Part shown: positions 25,980 through 34,729 of the stretch, one piece after another
Position numbering within the stretch: the first letter of the stretch is position 1
Layout of the letters: every line of letters starts with the position of its first letter
NCBI RefSeq assembly: GCF_022513585.1
Contig: NZ_JAKWBF010000009.1
Span: 62,001-126,000, forward strand
Source of the DNA: Gordonia gummivorans
GTDB taxonomy: Bacteria; Actinomycetota; Actinomycetes; Mycobacteriales; Mycobacteriaceae
Direction: 5' to 3'
Length of the DNA stretch: 64,000 nt
The notes under the pieces: generated by a model
Databases searched by the model: none
What the model saw: the letters and a program-made list of their open reading frames with translations, nothing else
What the model was told of the DNA's origin: nothing
Position numbers and translations under genes: made by a program

Positions 25980-27161
25980 GTGAGCCAGCCCGCCGGACGA
26001 TCCGTCGCCGACCGCTGCCCCGGGGTGTTCAGCACGCATCCGGCGGCCGACGGTCACCTCGCGCGCATCCGGCTCCCTGGCGGAGAGATCACCGGCCCCC
26101 AACTCGAGACCCTGGCCCGCGTCGCAACCGAGTGGGGCGACGGCCATCTCGAGCTCACGGCGCGAGCCAATCTGCAGTTGCGCGGCATCACCGATGTCGA
26201 GGCCGTCGCCGCCGCTGTCACCGGCGCAGGGCTGGTCCCGAGTGCGTCGCACGAGAAGATCCGGAACATCGAGGCAAGCCCGCTGTCGGGCCGCATCGGC
26301 GGTGTCGTAGACGTACGACCGATGATCCGGCTTCTCGACGAGCGGCTGCGAGCCGACGATCGATTCGCGGCGCTGTCCGGGCGATTCCTCTTCGGTCTGG
26401 ACGACGGTCGCGGCGACATCACCCGACGCTCACCCGATGTCCACGCGGTGGCTCGCGCGAGCACCGACCATCGATCAGCCCGGCCCGGCCCGCTCGCCGA
26501 CATAGTCGTCGGCGGTGCGACGCTCGGGTCGGCCACCGGGGCGGAATCGATCGTCGACGCGCTCCTCGTGGTCGCCGACGCGATGCTCGAGGTGGCGCCG
26601 ACCGCGTGGCGGTTCGCCGACCTAGACGCCGCAGATCAGGCCCGCGTCGTCGAACGCGCTGGTAAAGGCCTAGATCCGGTCGGTGATGGCTACCCTCGGC
26701 CGGAAACCCAGACCGAACCGATCGTCGGGTGGTTCGAGCAGGACAACGGGATGGTGCTGCTCGGGTCGGTTGTCGAACTCGGCAGGCTGCCGGCCCGATT
26801 GGCCGAATTCCTGGCCGCCATCGGCGCTCCGATCATCTTCACGCCCGATCGCGAGATCCTGGTCTGCGACCTCACCGAGGGCGTCGCGGAGACCGTGGTG
26901 CGGGTGCTCGCACCGATGGGGCTGATCTTCGACGCGTCGTCGCCGTGGGCAGCGGTCAGCTGCTGTGCGGGAGCACCCGGCTGCAGCAATGGGCTGGCCC
27001 CGGTACGCGAGGATCTGCTCGCCCGTGTGGCGTCCGGGCAGGAGGTCACCGAGCGAGAACACTGGGTCGGGTGTGGCCGCGGGTGCGGTTCCCCGGTCAC
27101 GCCACACCTGCGCGTCGAGGCCGGTCCGGACGGATATCGCACGACCGAACGCGGGCAGTAG
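25980..27161 (+). CDS. cobG: Precorrin-3B synthase CobG
   Basis: A 393-residue protein of the sulfite/nitrite-reductase half-repeat fold. Two ferredoxin-like half domains are seen (residues about 15-90 and 230-310), with GDGHLELTARANLQLRGI in the first. The Cys set for the 4Fe-4S cluster is in SCCAGAPGCSNG and VGCGRGCGSP. It uses O2 to convert precorrin-3A to precorrin-3B, marking the aerobic pathway. The start GTG at 25980 follows a TACGCT -10 at six bases; a longer in-frame reading lies within the riboswitch region. It heads the cobG-cobH-cobIJ operon. Confidence 0.93.
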   Translation: MSQPAGRSVADRCPGVFSTHPAADGHLARIRLPGGEITGPQLETLARVATEWGDGHLELTARANLQLRGITDVEAVAAAVTGAGLVPSASHEKIRNIEASPLSGRIGGVVDVRPMIRLLDERLRADDRFAALSGRFLFGLDDGRGDITRRSPDVHAVARASTDHRSARPGPLADIVVGGATLGSATGAESIVDALLVVADAMLEVAPTAWRFADLDAADQARVVERAGKGLDPVGDGYPRPETQTEPIVGWFEQDNGMVLLGSVVELGRLPARLAEFLAAIGAPIIFTPDREILVCDLTEGVAETVVRVLAPMGLIFDASSPWAAVSCCAGAPGCSNGLAPVREDLLARVASGQEVTEREHWVGCGRGCGSPVTPHLRVEAGPDGYRTTERGQ

Positions 27162-27203
27162 CCGTCGAGCCCGGTGCGGGCGGCTCGATACACTGAGCCC
27201 ACC

Positions 27204-27827
27204 ATGACCGACTACCTGCGTGACGGCGCCGCGATCTATCGACAGTCATTCGCCACCATCCGCGCCGAATCCGACCTCACCGCATTTGCCCCCGACGTCG
27301 CCACGGTGGTGGTTCGGATGATCCACGCCTGCGGACAGACCGACCTGCCGGCTGACGTCGTGGCCACCGACGGGGTGGTCGAGGCGGCGCGGGCCGCGCT
27401 GGGTTCCGGCGCACCGATCCTCTGCGACGCCTCGATGGTAGCCGCCGGGGTCACCCGCAAGCGCCTGCCCGCCGACAACGACGTGCTGTGTTACCTGGGC
27501 GAACCCGGGCTGCCGGAACTCGCCGAACGAATGGGCACAACGAGAACTGCTGCGGCGCTGCAGTTCTGGCTTACACGCCTGGAAGGATCGGTGGTGGCGA
27601 TCGGCAACGCGCCGACTGCTCTGTTCGCGCTTCTCGATCTGATCGACGACGGCGCACCTCGGCCCGCGGCCATCGTCGGCGCCCCGGTCGGCTTCGTCGG
27701 CGCCGCCGAATCGTGTGCGGCCCTAGCGGAACGGACCGATCTGGAATTCATCACGGTCACCGGTCGCCGGGGTGGGTCGGCGATCACGGCCGCCGCCCTC
27801 AACGCCCTCGCGTCGGCCCAGGAGTGA
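27204..27827 (+). CDS. cobH: Precorrin-8X methylmutase CobH
   Basis: A 207-residue protein. VVRMIHACGQTDLPADVV carries the catalytic His that moves the C11 methyl to C12. GAPILCDASMVAAGVTRKRLP, GNAPTALFALLDLI and GAPVGFVGAAESCAAL complete the family pattern. It produces hydrogenobyrinate. The ATG at 27204 has TACACT nine bases upstream, a possible internal promoter. Its TGA overlaps the first of two GTG codons of cobIJ. Confidence 0.95.
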   Translation: MTDYLRDGAAIYRQSFATIRAESDLTAFAPDVATVVVRMIHACGQTDLPADVVATDGVVEAARAALGSGAPILCDASMVAAGVTRKRLPADNDVLCYLGEPGLPELAERMGTTRTAAALQFWLTRLEGSVVAIGNAPTALFALLDLIDDGAPRPAAIVGAPVGFVGAAESCAALAERTDLEFITVTGRRGGSAITAAALNALASAQE

Positions 27828-27829
27828 GC

Positions 27830-29320
27830 GTGACCGGCAAACTGTGGGGCGTCGGACTCGGCCCCGGCGACAGCGAACTCGTGACGGTGAAGGCTGCGCG
27901 GGTGATCGGCGCGGCCGATGTCATCGCGTATCACTGTGCGCGACATGGCAACAGCATCGCTCGGACGGTGGCGGAACCGTACTTCAGCGATGGTCAGATC
28001 GAAGAACGGCTGATGTATCCGGTGACCACCGAGACCACCGACCATCCGGGCGGCTATCAGGGAGCTCTTGACGACTTCTATTCCGCCAGTGCGGATATCC
28101 TCGCCGCGCATCTGCGGGAGGGTCGCAGTGTCGCACTGCTCGCCGAAGGCGATCCCCTCTTCTACAGCTCGTACATGCACATGCACAAGCGTCTCGCCGA
28201 CGAGTTCGATGCCGAGATCGTCCCGGGCGTCACGTCGGTGAGCGCTGCGTCGGCCGCGACGGGCGTCCCGCTGGTGGAAGGCGACGAGACCCTGACGGTG
28301 GTGCCGGGTACGGCTGACGCCGACGAGTTGCGTCTGCGCTTCGCCTCGGCCGACGCCATCGTGGTGATGAAACTCGGCCGCAATTTCGAACGCGTCCGAC
28401 AGGCTCTCGCCTACGCAGGCCGCCTCGACGAGGCGTGGTACGTGGAGCGTGCATCGACCACCGTGGAGCGGGTGGCACCGGCTGCGGAGGTGGATCCGGC
28501 GCAGGTGCCGTACTTCTCGATCGTCGTCGTACCCGGTCGCCGCAACAACCCGCGGTATGCCGAGTCTGCGTCGACTGCAGGCGAAGTGGTGGTCGTCGGC
28601 CTCGGACCCGGCCGGGAGTCGTGGACCACCCCGCAGGTCCGTGCGGAACTGGCCGCGGCGACCGATCTCGTCGGCTACACCACCTATCTCAAGCGGGTCA
28701 CGCCGCGGCCCGGCCAGCGGATGCACGCCAGCGACAATCGGGTCGAGGCGGAACGTGCAGAGTTCGCGCTCGATCTTGCGCGGCGCGGTGCTCGGGTCGC
28801 GGTGGTCTCGTCCGGTGATCCAGGGGTATTCGCGATGGCCGCGGCGGTGGCGGAGGTGGCGGCCGAATCACGTTGGCAGGATGTCCCGGTTCGCGTGGTG
28901 CCCGGGATGACTGCGGCAACCGCCGTGGCGGCCACGGTCGGGGCTCCGCTCGGCCACGACTTCGCGATCATCTCGCTTTCGGATCGGCTCAAGCCGTGGG
29001 AAGTCATCGAACGACGGATTCGCGCGGCGGTGGACGCCGATCTGGTGATCGCGATCTACAACCCGGGATCGGCGAGCCGCGCCTGGCAGGTGGGCGCGCT
29101 CAAAGAGATTCTGGCCGAACAGGTCTCACCGGACCGGGTAGTCATCGTCGGACGCGACGTCGGCGGGCCGGACGAGTCGGTGACGGTGACGACGGTCGGC
29201 GATCTGGAAGCGGCCACCGTCGACATGCGTACGTTGCTCATCGTCGGATCGTCGTCGACGACGGTCGTCGATCGCGCGGCCGGGCCGCTCGTCTACACAC
29301 CGCGTCACGCGTCGGAGTAG
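27830..29320 (+). CDS. cobIJ: Fused precorrin-2 C20- / precorrin-3B C17-methyltransferase CobIJ
   Basis: A 496-residue fusion of two SAM-dependent tetrapyrrole methylases. Residues 1-240 are CobI: LWGVGLGPGDSELVTVKA, LLAEGDPLFYSSYMHMH, IVPGVTSVSAASA. Residues about 248-496 are CobJ: VVVVGLGPGRESWTT, VVSSGDPGVFAMAAAV, VVPGMTAATAVAATVGAPLGHDF, AIYNPGSASR. The same fusion occurs in mycobacterial Rv2066. The GTG at 27830 is preferred over 27824 because AGGAG sits five bases upstream. A 6-base-arm hairpin follows at 29331-29351. Confidence 0.95.
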   Translation: MTGKLWGVGLGPGDSELVTVKAARVIGAADVIAYHCARHGNSIARTVAEPYFSDGQIEERLMYPVTTETTDHPGGYQGALDDFYSASADILAAHLREGRSVALLAEGDPLFYSSYMHMHKRLADEFDAEIVPGVTSVSAASAATGVPLVEGDETLTVVPGTADADELRLRFASADAIVVMKLGRNFERVRQALAYAGRLDEAWYVERASTTVERVAPAAEVDPAQVPYFSIVVVPGRRNNPRYAESASTAGEVVVVGLGPGRESWTTPQVRAELAAATDLVGYTTYLKRVTPRPGQRMHASDNRVEAERAEFALDLARRGARVAVVSSGDPGVFAMAAAVAEVAAESRWQDVPVRVVPGMTAATAVAATVGAPLGHDFAIISLSDRLKPWEVIERRIRAAVDADLVIAIYNPGSASRAWQVGALKEILAEQVSPDRVVIVGRDVGGPDESVTVTTVGDLEAATVDMRTLLIVGSSSTTVVDRAAGPLVYTPRHASE

Positions 29321-29330
29321 GCCGGGACCA

Positions 29331-29351
29331 GGCCGCTATCCTTGTGCGGCC
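29331..29351 (+). terminator. Possible terminator after cobIJ
   Basis: GGCCGC and GCGGCC pair around a nine-base loop between the convergent cobIJ and cobK genes. There is no T-run, so this is a weak call. Confidence 0.35.
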
Positions 29352-29357
29352 GTGCAC

Positions 29358-29408
29358 GATCAACGATTCGGGACGCGCGGTCAACGGTTTTCGACGCACG
29401 GTCAACGT
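29358..29408. repeat. 21-bp direct repeats, family 1, copy B
   Basis: Units at 29358-29378 and 29379-29399, with a partial third from 29400 that contains the cobK stop codon (29402-29404). The core GGTCAACG-x-TTTTxGxCGCAC matches the array at 808-864. Confidence 0.7.
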
Positions 29409-30166
29409 GGGCCAGGAGTCGGGAACTTCCGACGAAGCCACGTCATGGCGTCGGCGACGTCGGACACGGTGTCGAGACCGTCGGGTTCGGCGGGGCGATC
29501 GACCATGATGACCTCGACGCCCAGTTCCCGGGCCGCGTCGAGCTTGGCGTGTGTGAGCGCTCCCCCACTGTTCTTGGTGACCAGCACATCGATTCGATTG
29601 TCGTGCAGCAACTGTCGCTCGCCGGCCAACTCGTACGGCCCGCGCGACCGCAGAATCTCGTGGTGCGGCGGCAGCGCGGCCGTCGGGGGATCGACGACGC
29701 GGATCAAGAACCATGCGGTGTCGACGCCGGCGAACGCCCCGACGTCTTGACGACCGGTCGTCAGGAGTACCCGCGGGTGTGATGTCCCGATCGCGCCTGC
29801 GGCGGCGTCGATGTCGGCGACCCGGGTCCAGCGGTCATCGGGACCGGGCGTCCAGGCGGCGCGACGCAGCGCAAGCAGCGGGAGATCGAGTGCCCTCGTC
29901 GCCGTAACCGCATGTGCGGTGATGGTGGCCGCGAAGGGGTGGGTCGCATCGACAACCACACCGATCCCATTGTCTGCGCACCAACTACGCAATCCTTCGG
30001 TCCCACCGAACCCGCCGATGCGGACCTCTCCGACGGGCAGGCGGGGGTTGCGGACACGCCCGGCCAGCGAGCTGATGGTCGGGATTCCGGCTCCGGTGGC
30101 CTCCGCCGCTAACTCGCGGGCCTCCCCTGTTCCGCCGAGGATCAGCAGACGGTCTGCCCGGCTCAC
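29402..30166 (-). CDS. cobK: Precorrin-6A reductase CobK
   Basis: A 254-residue protein. LLILGGTGEARELAAEA is the NADPH-binding turn. VVVDATHPFAATITAHAVTA is the conserved family core, and LLTTGRQDVGAF and VLVTKNSGGALTHAKLDAA follow. It reduces precorrin-6A to dihydro-precorrin-6. The GTG at 30166 overlaps the cobM stop (GTGA), making it the last gene of the SDR-cobL-cobM-cobK operon. Its stop codon lies in the 21-bp repeat array. Confidence 0.94.
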   Translation of the reverse strand: MSRADRLLILGGTGEARELAAEATGAGIPTISSLAGRVRNPRLPVGEVRIGGFGGTEGLRSWCADNGIGVVVDATHPFAATITAHAVTATRALDLPLLALRRAAWTPGPDDRWTRVADIDAAAGAIGTSHPRVLLTTGRQDVGAFAGVDTAWFLIRVVDPPTAALPPHHEILRSRGPYELAGERQLLHDNRIDVLVTKNSGGALTHAKLDAARELGVEVIMVDRPAEPDGLDTVSDVADAMTWLRRKFPTPGPR

Positions 30167-30942
30167 CGATCGTGTCCGGGTTCGGAACGCAGTTTGCTCA
30201 TGCGGGCTCGTGAGTACAGGTAGCTGTCGGTGACGGACGGATCGGAATGTGGGTCGAGGACTTTGCCGACGAAGATCACGGCGGTCTTGCGGATGGCTTC
30301 CGCGGCGAGCGCTTCCGGCAGCTCCCGGAGTGCGCATCGGACGATCTTCTGACCGGGCTGACTCGCGAAGGCGACGGTGGCGGTTGGGCATTCGAGACCG
30401 TAGTGCGGGGCGAGGGCGGCCACGATCTCCTCGGTCCGGTGTGCGGCGAGATGAAGTGCGAGTGTCACCCCGCACGACGCGAGACTGGCCAGGTCCTCAC
30501 CGTCGGGCATGTCGGTGGACAGCGTCGACACCCGAGTGATCAGCAGACTCTGCCCGACGCCGGGTGTGGTCAGTTCGATGTCGAGCGCGGCGGCCGCGGC
30601 GGCGAAGGCGGGCACACCGGGCACGATCTCGTGATCGATCTCCCGCTGCGTCAACTCGCGGCACTGCTCGGTGAATGCCGAGTAGAGCGACAGGTCACCG
30701 GAATGCAGCCGGGCGACGTCGTGCCCGGCCTCGTGGGCGGCCACCATGTGGGAGATGATGTCCGGCAGCGGCATTCGCGCGGTGTCGATGAGCGTGGCGC
30801 CGGGCGGACACAGGTCCAGAAGTTCGCGGGGCACGAGAGACCCGGCGTACAGACAAGTGCGGCAGAGGCCGAGAATGCGGGCGCCGCGGATGGTGATCAG
30901 GTCGGCTGCTCCGGGTCCGGCGCCGATGAAGTAGACGGTCAC
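30163..30942 (-). CDS. cobM: Precorrin-4 C11-methyltransferase CobM
   Basis: A 259-residue SAM-dependent tetrapyrrole methylase. The N-terminal YFIGAGPGAADLITIRGARIL is the SAM loop; CLYAGSLVPRELL, RLHSGDLSLYSAFTEQ and EIVPGVPAFAAAAAALDIELT are diagnostic of CobM/CbiF. It methylates C11 of precorrin-4. The GTG at 30942 overlaps the cobL stop, and its own stop overlaps cobK, indicating translational coupling on both sides. Confidence 0.96.
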   Translation of the reverse strand: MTVYFIGAGPGAADLITIRGARILGLCRTCLYAGSLVPRELLDLCPPGATLIDTARMPLPDIISHMVAAHEAGHDVARLHSGDLSLYSAFTEQCRELTQREIDHEIVPGVPAFAAAAAALDIELTTPGVGQSLLITRVSTLSTDMPDGEDLASLASCGVTLALHLAAHRTEEIVAALAPHYGLECPTATVAFASQPGQKIVRCALRELPEALAAEAIRKTAVIFVGKVLDPHSDPSVTDSYLYSRARMSKLRSEPGHDR

Positions 30943-32186
30943 GGTTGTGGCTCGTTCAGATCGGTGGCCTTCCCCTTGGCGGCCTTGACGTGAATCCACT
31001 GAACGATCGGCAGTGCGGGTCGCCACGTGGTCATCGAGCCGAGCGGTTCGGCGGACTCGATCATCACCCTGCGCATCTGCCCTCCGTGCGTCCGGTGCCA
31101 CTCGGCGAGAAGAGTCTGACTTTCCACTGTCACCGCATTGACGACGAGACGGCCACCGATTCGGAGTGCATCGTAGGCAGCTCGCAGGACGTCCTCGGTG
31201 AGTCCACCACCGATGAACACCGCGTCGGGTGTCGTTGCGCCCGAGAGGGATTCGGGTGCGCAACCATGAACCGAGATCGCCGCGCCGACTCCGTGCCGGT
31301 GAGCGTTCTGCGCAATACGCTCTGCGCGTTGTGGATCGCGTTCGAAAGCGACGACGCGTCCGCGAGGGTCGGCGCGCAACCATTCCACTCCGACGCTCCC
31401 CGATCCCGCGCCGATATCCCAGAGCGTTTGTGCGCCTGCGGGTTCCAATGCGCACACGGTGAGTGCCCGATGCGCGGACTTGGTGATCTGCCCGTCGTGG
31501 ACGAAGTCGGTGTCGGCGCGGCCGGGAACCGTCGTCCGAGGTGGCCCGACGCACTCGACCGCGATCACGTTGAGCGGATCGCCGGGTGCATGCGCCCAGA
31601 CCCCGGCCGTTCCGCTGATCACCCGCTCCCGGGGTCCGCCGAGCTGCTCGAGCACTGTCAACGTCGACGAACCGAAACCGTTGTCCCCCAACAGCGCCGC
31701 GACGGCAGCGGGCGTGTGTGCGTCCCGGCTCAGGACCAGCAGGCGCTGCCCGTGGGTGCTTTCGGTGAGCAACGACGCGGGGTCGGCCGTGACGAGGCTG
31801 ACGACACGGACAGAGGTGAGGTCCCACCCGATGTGAGCGCACGCAAGACTCGCGCTCGATACCGCGGGTATCACCCGAGTACGTTCTGCGCCGACCGCGT
31901 TCACGATCGTCGCACCCACACCGTGGAACATCGGGTCGCCACTGGCGAGAATGTGCACCGCCGGGTACGCGGGTTCATCGAGCACCCGGGCAAGATGTGC
32001 CGACATCGGTGAATCCCACGCGATCGTCTCGGCGTCGACGTCGTCCAGCAGGTCGAGCTGGCGTCGGGCGCCGTAGATCACCTTCGCCGACGCCAGTTCG
32101 TCCTTCGCCCGACGGCCAAGACCCGCCCAACCGTCGGCACCGATCCCCACGACGACGAATTGCGACCGGACACTCACCTCGCTCAC
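30939..32186 (-). CDS. cobL: Precorrin-6Y C5,15-methyltransferase (decarboxylating) CobL
   Basis: A 415-residue fusion. The N-terminal CbiE-type methylase (residues 1-205) starts FVVVGIGADGWAGL and contains ASGDPMFHGVGATI and VIPAVSSASLACAHIGW. The C-terminal CbiT-type class I methyltransferase (about 215-400) has LWDIGAGSGSVGVEWLRA and DAVFIGGGLTEDVL. It methylates C5 and C15 and decarboxylates the C12 acetate. The GTG at 32186 overlaps the SDR stop (GTGA); a second GTG nine bases on is possible. Confidence 0.95.
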   Translation of the reverse strand: MSEVSVRSQFVVVGIGADGWAGLGRRAKDELASAKVIYGARRQLDLLDDVDAETIAWDSPMSAHLARVLDEPAYPAVHILASGDPMFHGVGATIVNAVGAERTRVIPAVSSASLACAHIGWDLTSVRVVSLVTADPASLLTESTHGQRLLVLSRDAHTPAAVAALLGDNGFGSSTLTVLEQLGGPRERVISGTAGVWAHAPGDPLNVIAVECVGPPRTTVPGRADTDFVHDGQITKSAHRALTVCALEPAGAQTLWDIGAGSGSVGVEWLRADPRGRVVAFERDPQRAERIAQNAHRHGVGAAISVHGCAPESLSGATTPDAVFIGGGLTEDVLRAAYDALRIGGRLVVNAVTVESQTLLAEWHRTHGGQMRRVMIESAEPLGSMTTWRPALPIVQWIHVKAAKGKATDLNEPQP

Positions 32187-32944
32187 CGGCTCAGTCGTCG
32201 CCAGATCGGGCGTGGAATCATCCGGAGAGCGACGGAGAGCGGATGCAGCGCCCACGGAATCCAGACCTCGCGTCGGCCCTTGCGGTAGGCGCGTGCCACG
32301 TCGTCGGCGACCCGATCGGCATCGATCGACAGCGGCGCGGGCTTCACACCCGATTCCATCAGGTCGCGGGTCATCTGACCGATGACGAACCCCGGCCGGG
32401 CCAGGAGGAGGCGAACTCCGCTGCCGTGCAGGGCATCCGAGAGTCCGCTGGCGAAACCGTCGAGGCCCGCCTTGGTGGACCCGTACACATAGTTGGCCCG
32501 CCGGACGCGCACTCCGGCGATGGACGAGAACACGATGATGGTGCCGCAGCCCTGGGTGCGCAAAGCTGTGGCCAGCGGCGTGAGCACGCTGATCTGGGCG
32601 AGATAGTCGGTGTGCGCGATCGCAAGCGCATGCTCGACCTCGGTTTCGGCACGGGTCTGGTCGCCCAGAATGCCGAATGCGACGATCGCCGCCTCGACGG
32701 GGCCGAAGTCGGTGACGATGCGTTCGATCAGTCCGGGATGCGAGTCGGTGTCGTCGGCGTCGAATCCGACCGTGTGCACCCTTCTCGCCCCGGCGTCGGT
32801 CAGCGCCTGCACCTGGTCGGCGAGGTCGTCGGGCCTGCGAGCTGCCAGAACGACGACACGGCCGGGTGCCAGACGTTGTGCGAGTTTGACACCGATCTCG
32901 CTGCGACCGCCGAGCAGGACGATGGTGCGGGCCGAATCAGGCAT
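32183..32944 (-). CDS. Short-chain dehydrogenase (Rv2073c/DprE2-like)
   Basis: A 253-residue SDR. The nucleotide loop is atypical: LLGGRSEIGVKLAQRL in place of TGxxxGIG, a form also seen in DprE2-type reductases. The catalytic Ser is in FSSIAGVRVRRANYVYGSTKAG, with the Tyr-x3-Lys pair in YGSTK. A hydrophobic C-terminal helix (WIPWALHPLSVALRMIP) could touch the membrane. It heads the cobL-cobM-cobK operon, matching mycobacterial Rv2073c. No corrin step is known for it; a lipid-sugar substrate is equally possible. The ATG at 32944 has GATACT seven bases upstream. Confidence 0.85.
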   Translation of the reverse strand: MPDSARTIVLLGGRSEIGVKLAQRLAPGRVVVLAARRPDDLADQVQALTDAGARRVHTVGFDADDTDSHPGLIERIVTDFGPVEAAIVAFGILGDQTRAETEVEHALAIAHTDYLAQISVLTPLATALRTQGCGTIIVFSSIAGVRVRRANYVYGSTKAGLDGFASGLSDALHGSGVRLLLARPGFVIGQMTRDLMESGVKPAPLSIDADRVADDVARAYRKGRREVWIPWALHPLSVALRMIPRPIWRRLSR

Positions 32945-33014
32945 GTGCAGCAGTATCCCATCCGCCCGTTCGGTGGCTGACTCGGCGGGTGTGCGGTTGA
33001 TCTGCGGGAACCGA

Positions 33015-33020
33015 TACCGT
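33015..33020 (+). promoter_or_regulatory. -10 element TACCGT, leaderless promoter
   Basis: TACCGT ends six bases before the ATG at 33027, with no ribosome site in between. Divergent from the SDR-cob operon. Confidence 0.5.
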
Positions 33021-33026
33021 TGCCGC

Positions 33027-33434
33027 ATGACCGAACCCACCACGAAGCCCCGACTCGGACCCACCGCGTTGGAGTTCCTCACCGAACGGCACCTGGCGAC
33101 GATGAGCACCGTTCGCAGCGACGGCACCCCGCACGTGGTCGCGGTCGGATTCACCTATGACCCCGAGACGGGCATCGCGCGGGTCATCACCGTCGACGGC
33201 AGCCAGAAGGTGCGCAACGTCGAACGAGCCGGCTACACCGCGTTGACCCATGTCGACGGCCCGCGCTGGATCACGCTGGAAGGCCCGGCCACGGTGCATA
33301 GGGAGCGGCCGCGCGTCGCCGAGGCGGAACGGCGCTACGCGGCACGCTACCGCGAGCCGAAGCCGAATCCGCGGCGTGTCGTGGTCGAGGTGCAGGTGCG
33401 GCGAGTACTGGGATCGAAGACCTTGCTGGACTGA
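33027..33434 (+). CDS. F420-dependent biliverdin reductase-like (pyridoxamine oxidase fold)
   Basis: A 135-residue split-barrel protein. LTERHLATMSTVRSDGTPHVVAVGFTYD, SQKVRNVERAGYTALTHVDGPRWITLEGPATV and the basic RYREPKPNPRRVVVEVQV follow the pattern of mycobacterial Rv2074, for which F420H2-dependent biliverdin reduction is established. Its position next to the cob operon and the SDR also matches Rv2074. No haem oxygenase is seen nearby. The start is supported by the -10 element six bases upstream. Confidence 0.88.
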   Translation: MTEPTTKPRLGPTALEFLTERHLATMSTVRSDGTPHVVAVGFTYDPETGIARVITVDGSQKVRNVERAGYTALTHVDGPRWITLEGPATVHRERPRVAEAERRYAARYREPKPNPRRVVVEVQVRRVLGSKTLLD

Positions 33435-33462
33435 GTCAGCATCCCACTGTCCGGAAAGCTGG

Positions 33463-33525
33463 ACCTGGGAGACCGACGAGATGCACAGTGCATTTCGGTG
33501 GGTTCCCAGGTACAGATTCCCGCAG
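33463..33525. repeat. Repeated palindromic element, family 2, copy A
   Basis: A 44-base segment (33482-33525) matches 58175-58218 at 38 of 44 positions. It contains ATGCAC-A-GTGCAT and TCCCAGGTACAGATT. Outer arms ACCTGGGA (33463-33470) and TCCCAGGT (33504-33511) enclose the inner palindrome. It lies between two convergent genes. Confidence 0.75.
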
Positions 33526-33543
33526 GCCAGACTTCAAATCGGG

Positions 33544-34668
33544 TCAGAGAACCGTCAGCCCGTGTGGTCGGGTGTTGAGCGCCTCGCAGCCGTCGTCGGT
33601 CACCACCACGATGTCTTCGATCCGCGCACCCCACTGCCCGGAGAAGTAGACGCCCGGCTCGACGCTGAAGGCCATTCCGGACCGGAGCTCGATGTCGTTT
33701 CCCGCGACGATGTAGGGCTCCTCGTGGACGGAAAGGCCGATGCCGTGCCCGGTGCGATGGATGAACTTCTCTGCCAGTCCCGCGCCACGGAGCACGTCGC
33801 GCGCGGCGGCGTCGACGGACTCGGCGGTGACCCCGGGACGAACCGCTGCGACTGCCTGCTGCTGAGCACTTTGCAGCGCTGCGTAGGCGTCGGCGATCTC
33901 GCCGGATGGTTCGGCAAAGCTGTAGGTCCGCGTGGAGTCGGAGTTGTACCCGGGCTCGACGGGACCGCCGATGTCGATGACGACCACATCGTCGGCCGTG
34001 ATGGTGCGGTCGGAGTACTCGTGGTGGGGGTCGGCGCCGTTGGGTCCCGAGCCGACGATCACGAACTCGGCACCCGTGTGGCCTTCGGACACGATGGCGT
34101 CGGCGATGTCGGCGGCCACCTCCCGTTCCGTTCGGCCGACCCGCAACCATTCACCCATCCGGGCGTGCACCCGGTCGATCGCTGCGCCGGCCTCGCGCAA
34201 CGCATCGATCTCGCTGGTGTCCTTGATCATTCGCAGCTCACGCAGCACCGCGGTGGCCAGTGCGGGGGTCGCGGACGAACGCTGCGCGATCGGCACGACG
34301 TGCAACGCGGGCATCGCGTCGGAGACAGCCAGGCGGGGTCGCGCGCCGAGACCGTCGAGCGCGAGCGCGTAGGCGTCCTGACCGTCCACCCAGTCGCATA
34401 CCTCGATACCGAGATCCCCCACCGCGGAGGCCTTCAGCGACGGCACCTCGAGGCGCGCCACCACGATTCGCGGTGTGCCGCTTGCAGGTATCACCAGGGC
34501 CGTCAAACGCTCGAATGTGTTGGCCCGAGAGCCGGTCAGGTATCGCAGATCGGGTCCGGGGCCGACGACGAGCGCGTCGAACCCCGCGTCGGCGGTGAGC
34601 TGTGCGGCCCGTGACACGCGGCTGGCATAGACATCGGAGGTGAAGCGCGAATCCCCGGTCGTGGTCAT
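33544..34668 (-). CDS. pepE: M24 metallopeptidase (Xaa-Pro dipeptidase type)
   Basis: A 374-residue protein. The N-terminal creatinase-like domain (residues about 10-145) contains [18 protein letters not shown]. The C-terminal pita-bread domain carries all metal ligands: Asp in [10 protein letters not shown], Asp in YNSDSTRTY, His in [13 protein letters not shown], Glu in FSVEPGVYF and Glu in RIEDIVVV. It removes residues N-terminal to proline. It is the counterpart of Rv2089c. The ATG at 34668 has TAGGCT seven bases upstream. Confidence 0.93.
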   Translation of the reverse strand: MTTTGDSRFTSDVYASRVSRAAQLTADAGFDALVVGPGPDLRYLTGSRANTFERLTALVIPASGTPRIVVARLEVPSLKASAVGDLGIEVCDWVDGQDAYALALDGLGARPRLAVSDAMPALHVVPIAQRSSATPALATAVLRELRMIKDTSEIDALREAGAAIDRVHARMGEWLRVGRTEREVAADIADAIVSEGHTGAEFVIVGSGPNGADPHHEYSDRTITADDVVVIDIGGPVEPGYNSDSTRTYSFAEPSGEIADAYAALQSAQQQAVAAVRPGVTAESVDAAARDVLRGAGLAEKFIHRTGHGIGLSVHEEPYIVAGNDIELRSGMAFSVEPGVYFSGQWGARIEDIVVVTDDGCEALNTRPHGLTVL

Positions 34669-34675
34669 GTCGCAG

Positions 34676-34681
34676 AGCCTA
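34676..34681 (-). promoter_or_regulatory. -10 element TAGGCT of the pepE promoter
   Basis: TAGGCT ends seven bases before the ATG at 34668, consistent with leaderless transcription. It lies in the 61-base divergent gap shared with the exonuclease gene. Confidence 0.5.
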
Positions 34682-34729
34682 CGCGGTACGTGCGTGACGG
34701 ATGGTGCCCGTCGATGCGAGAGTGTGGGG

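Noticed and set aside
33002..33018. Third, inverted partial copy of the 44-bp element
   Set aside because: CTGCGGGAACCGATACC matches only 14 of 17 bases of the element's end, lacks the palindrome, and overlaps a promoter; chance is likely.
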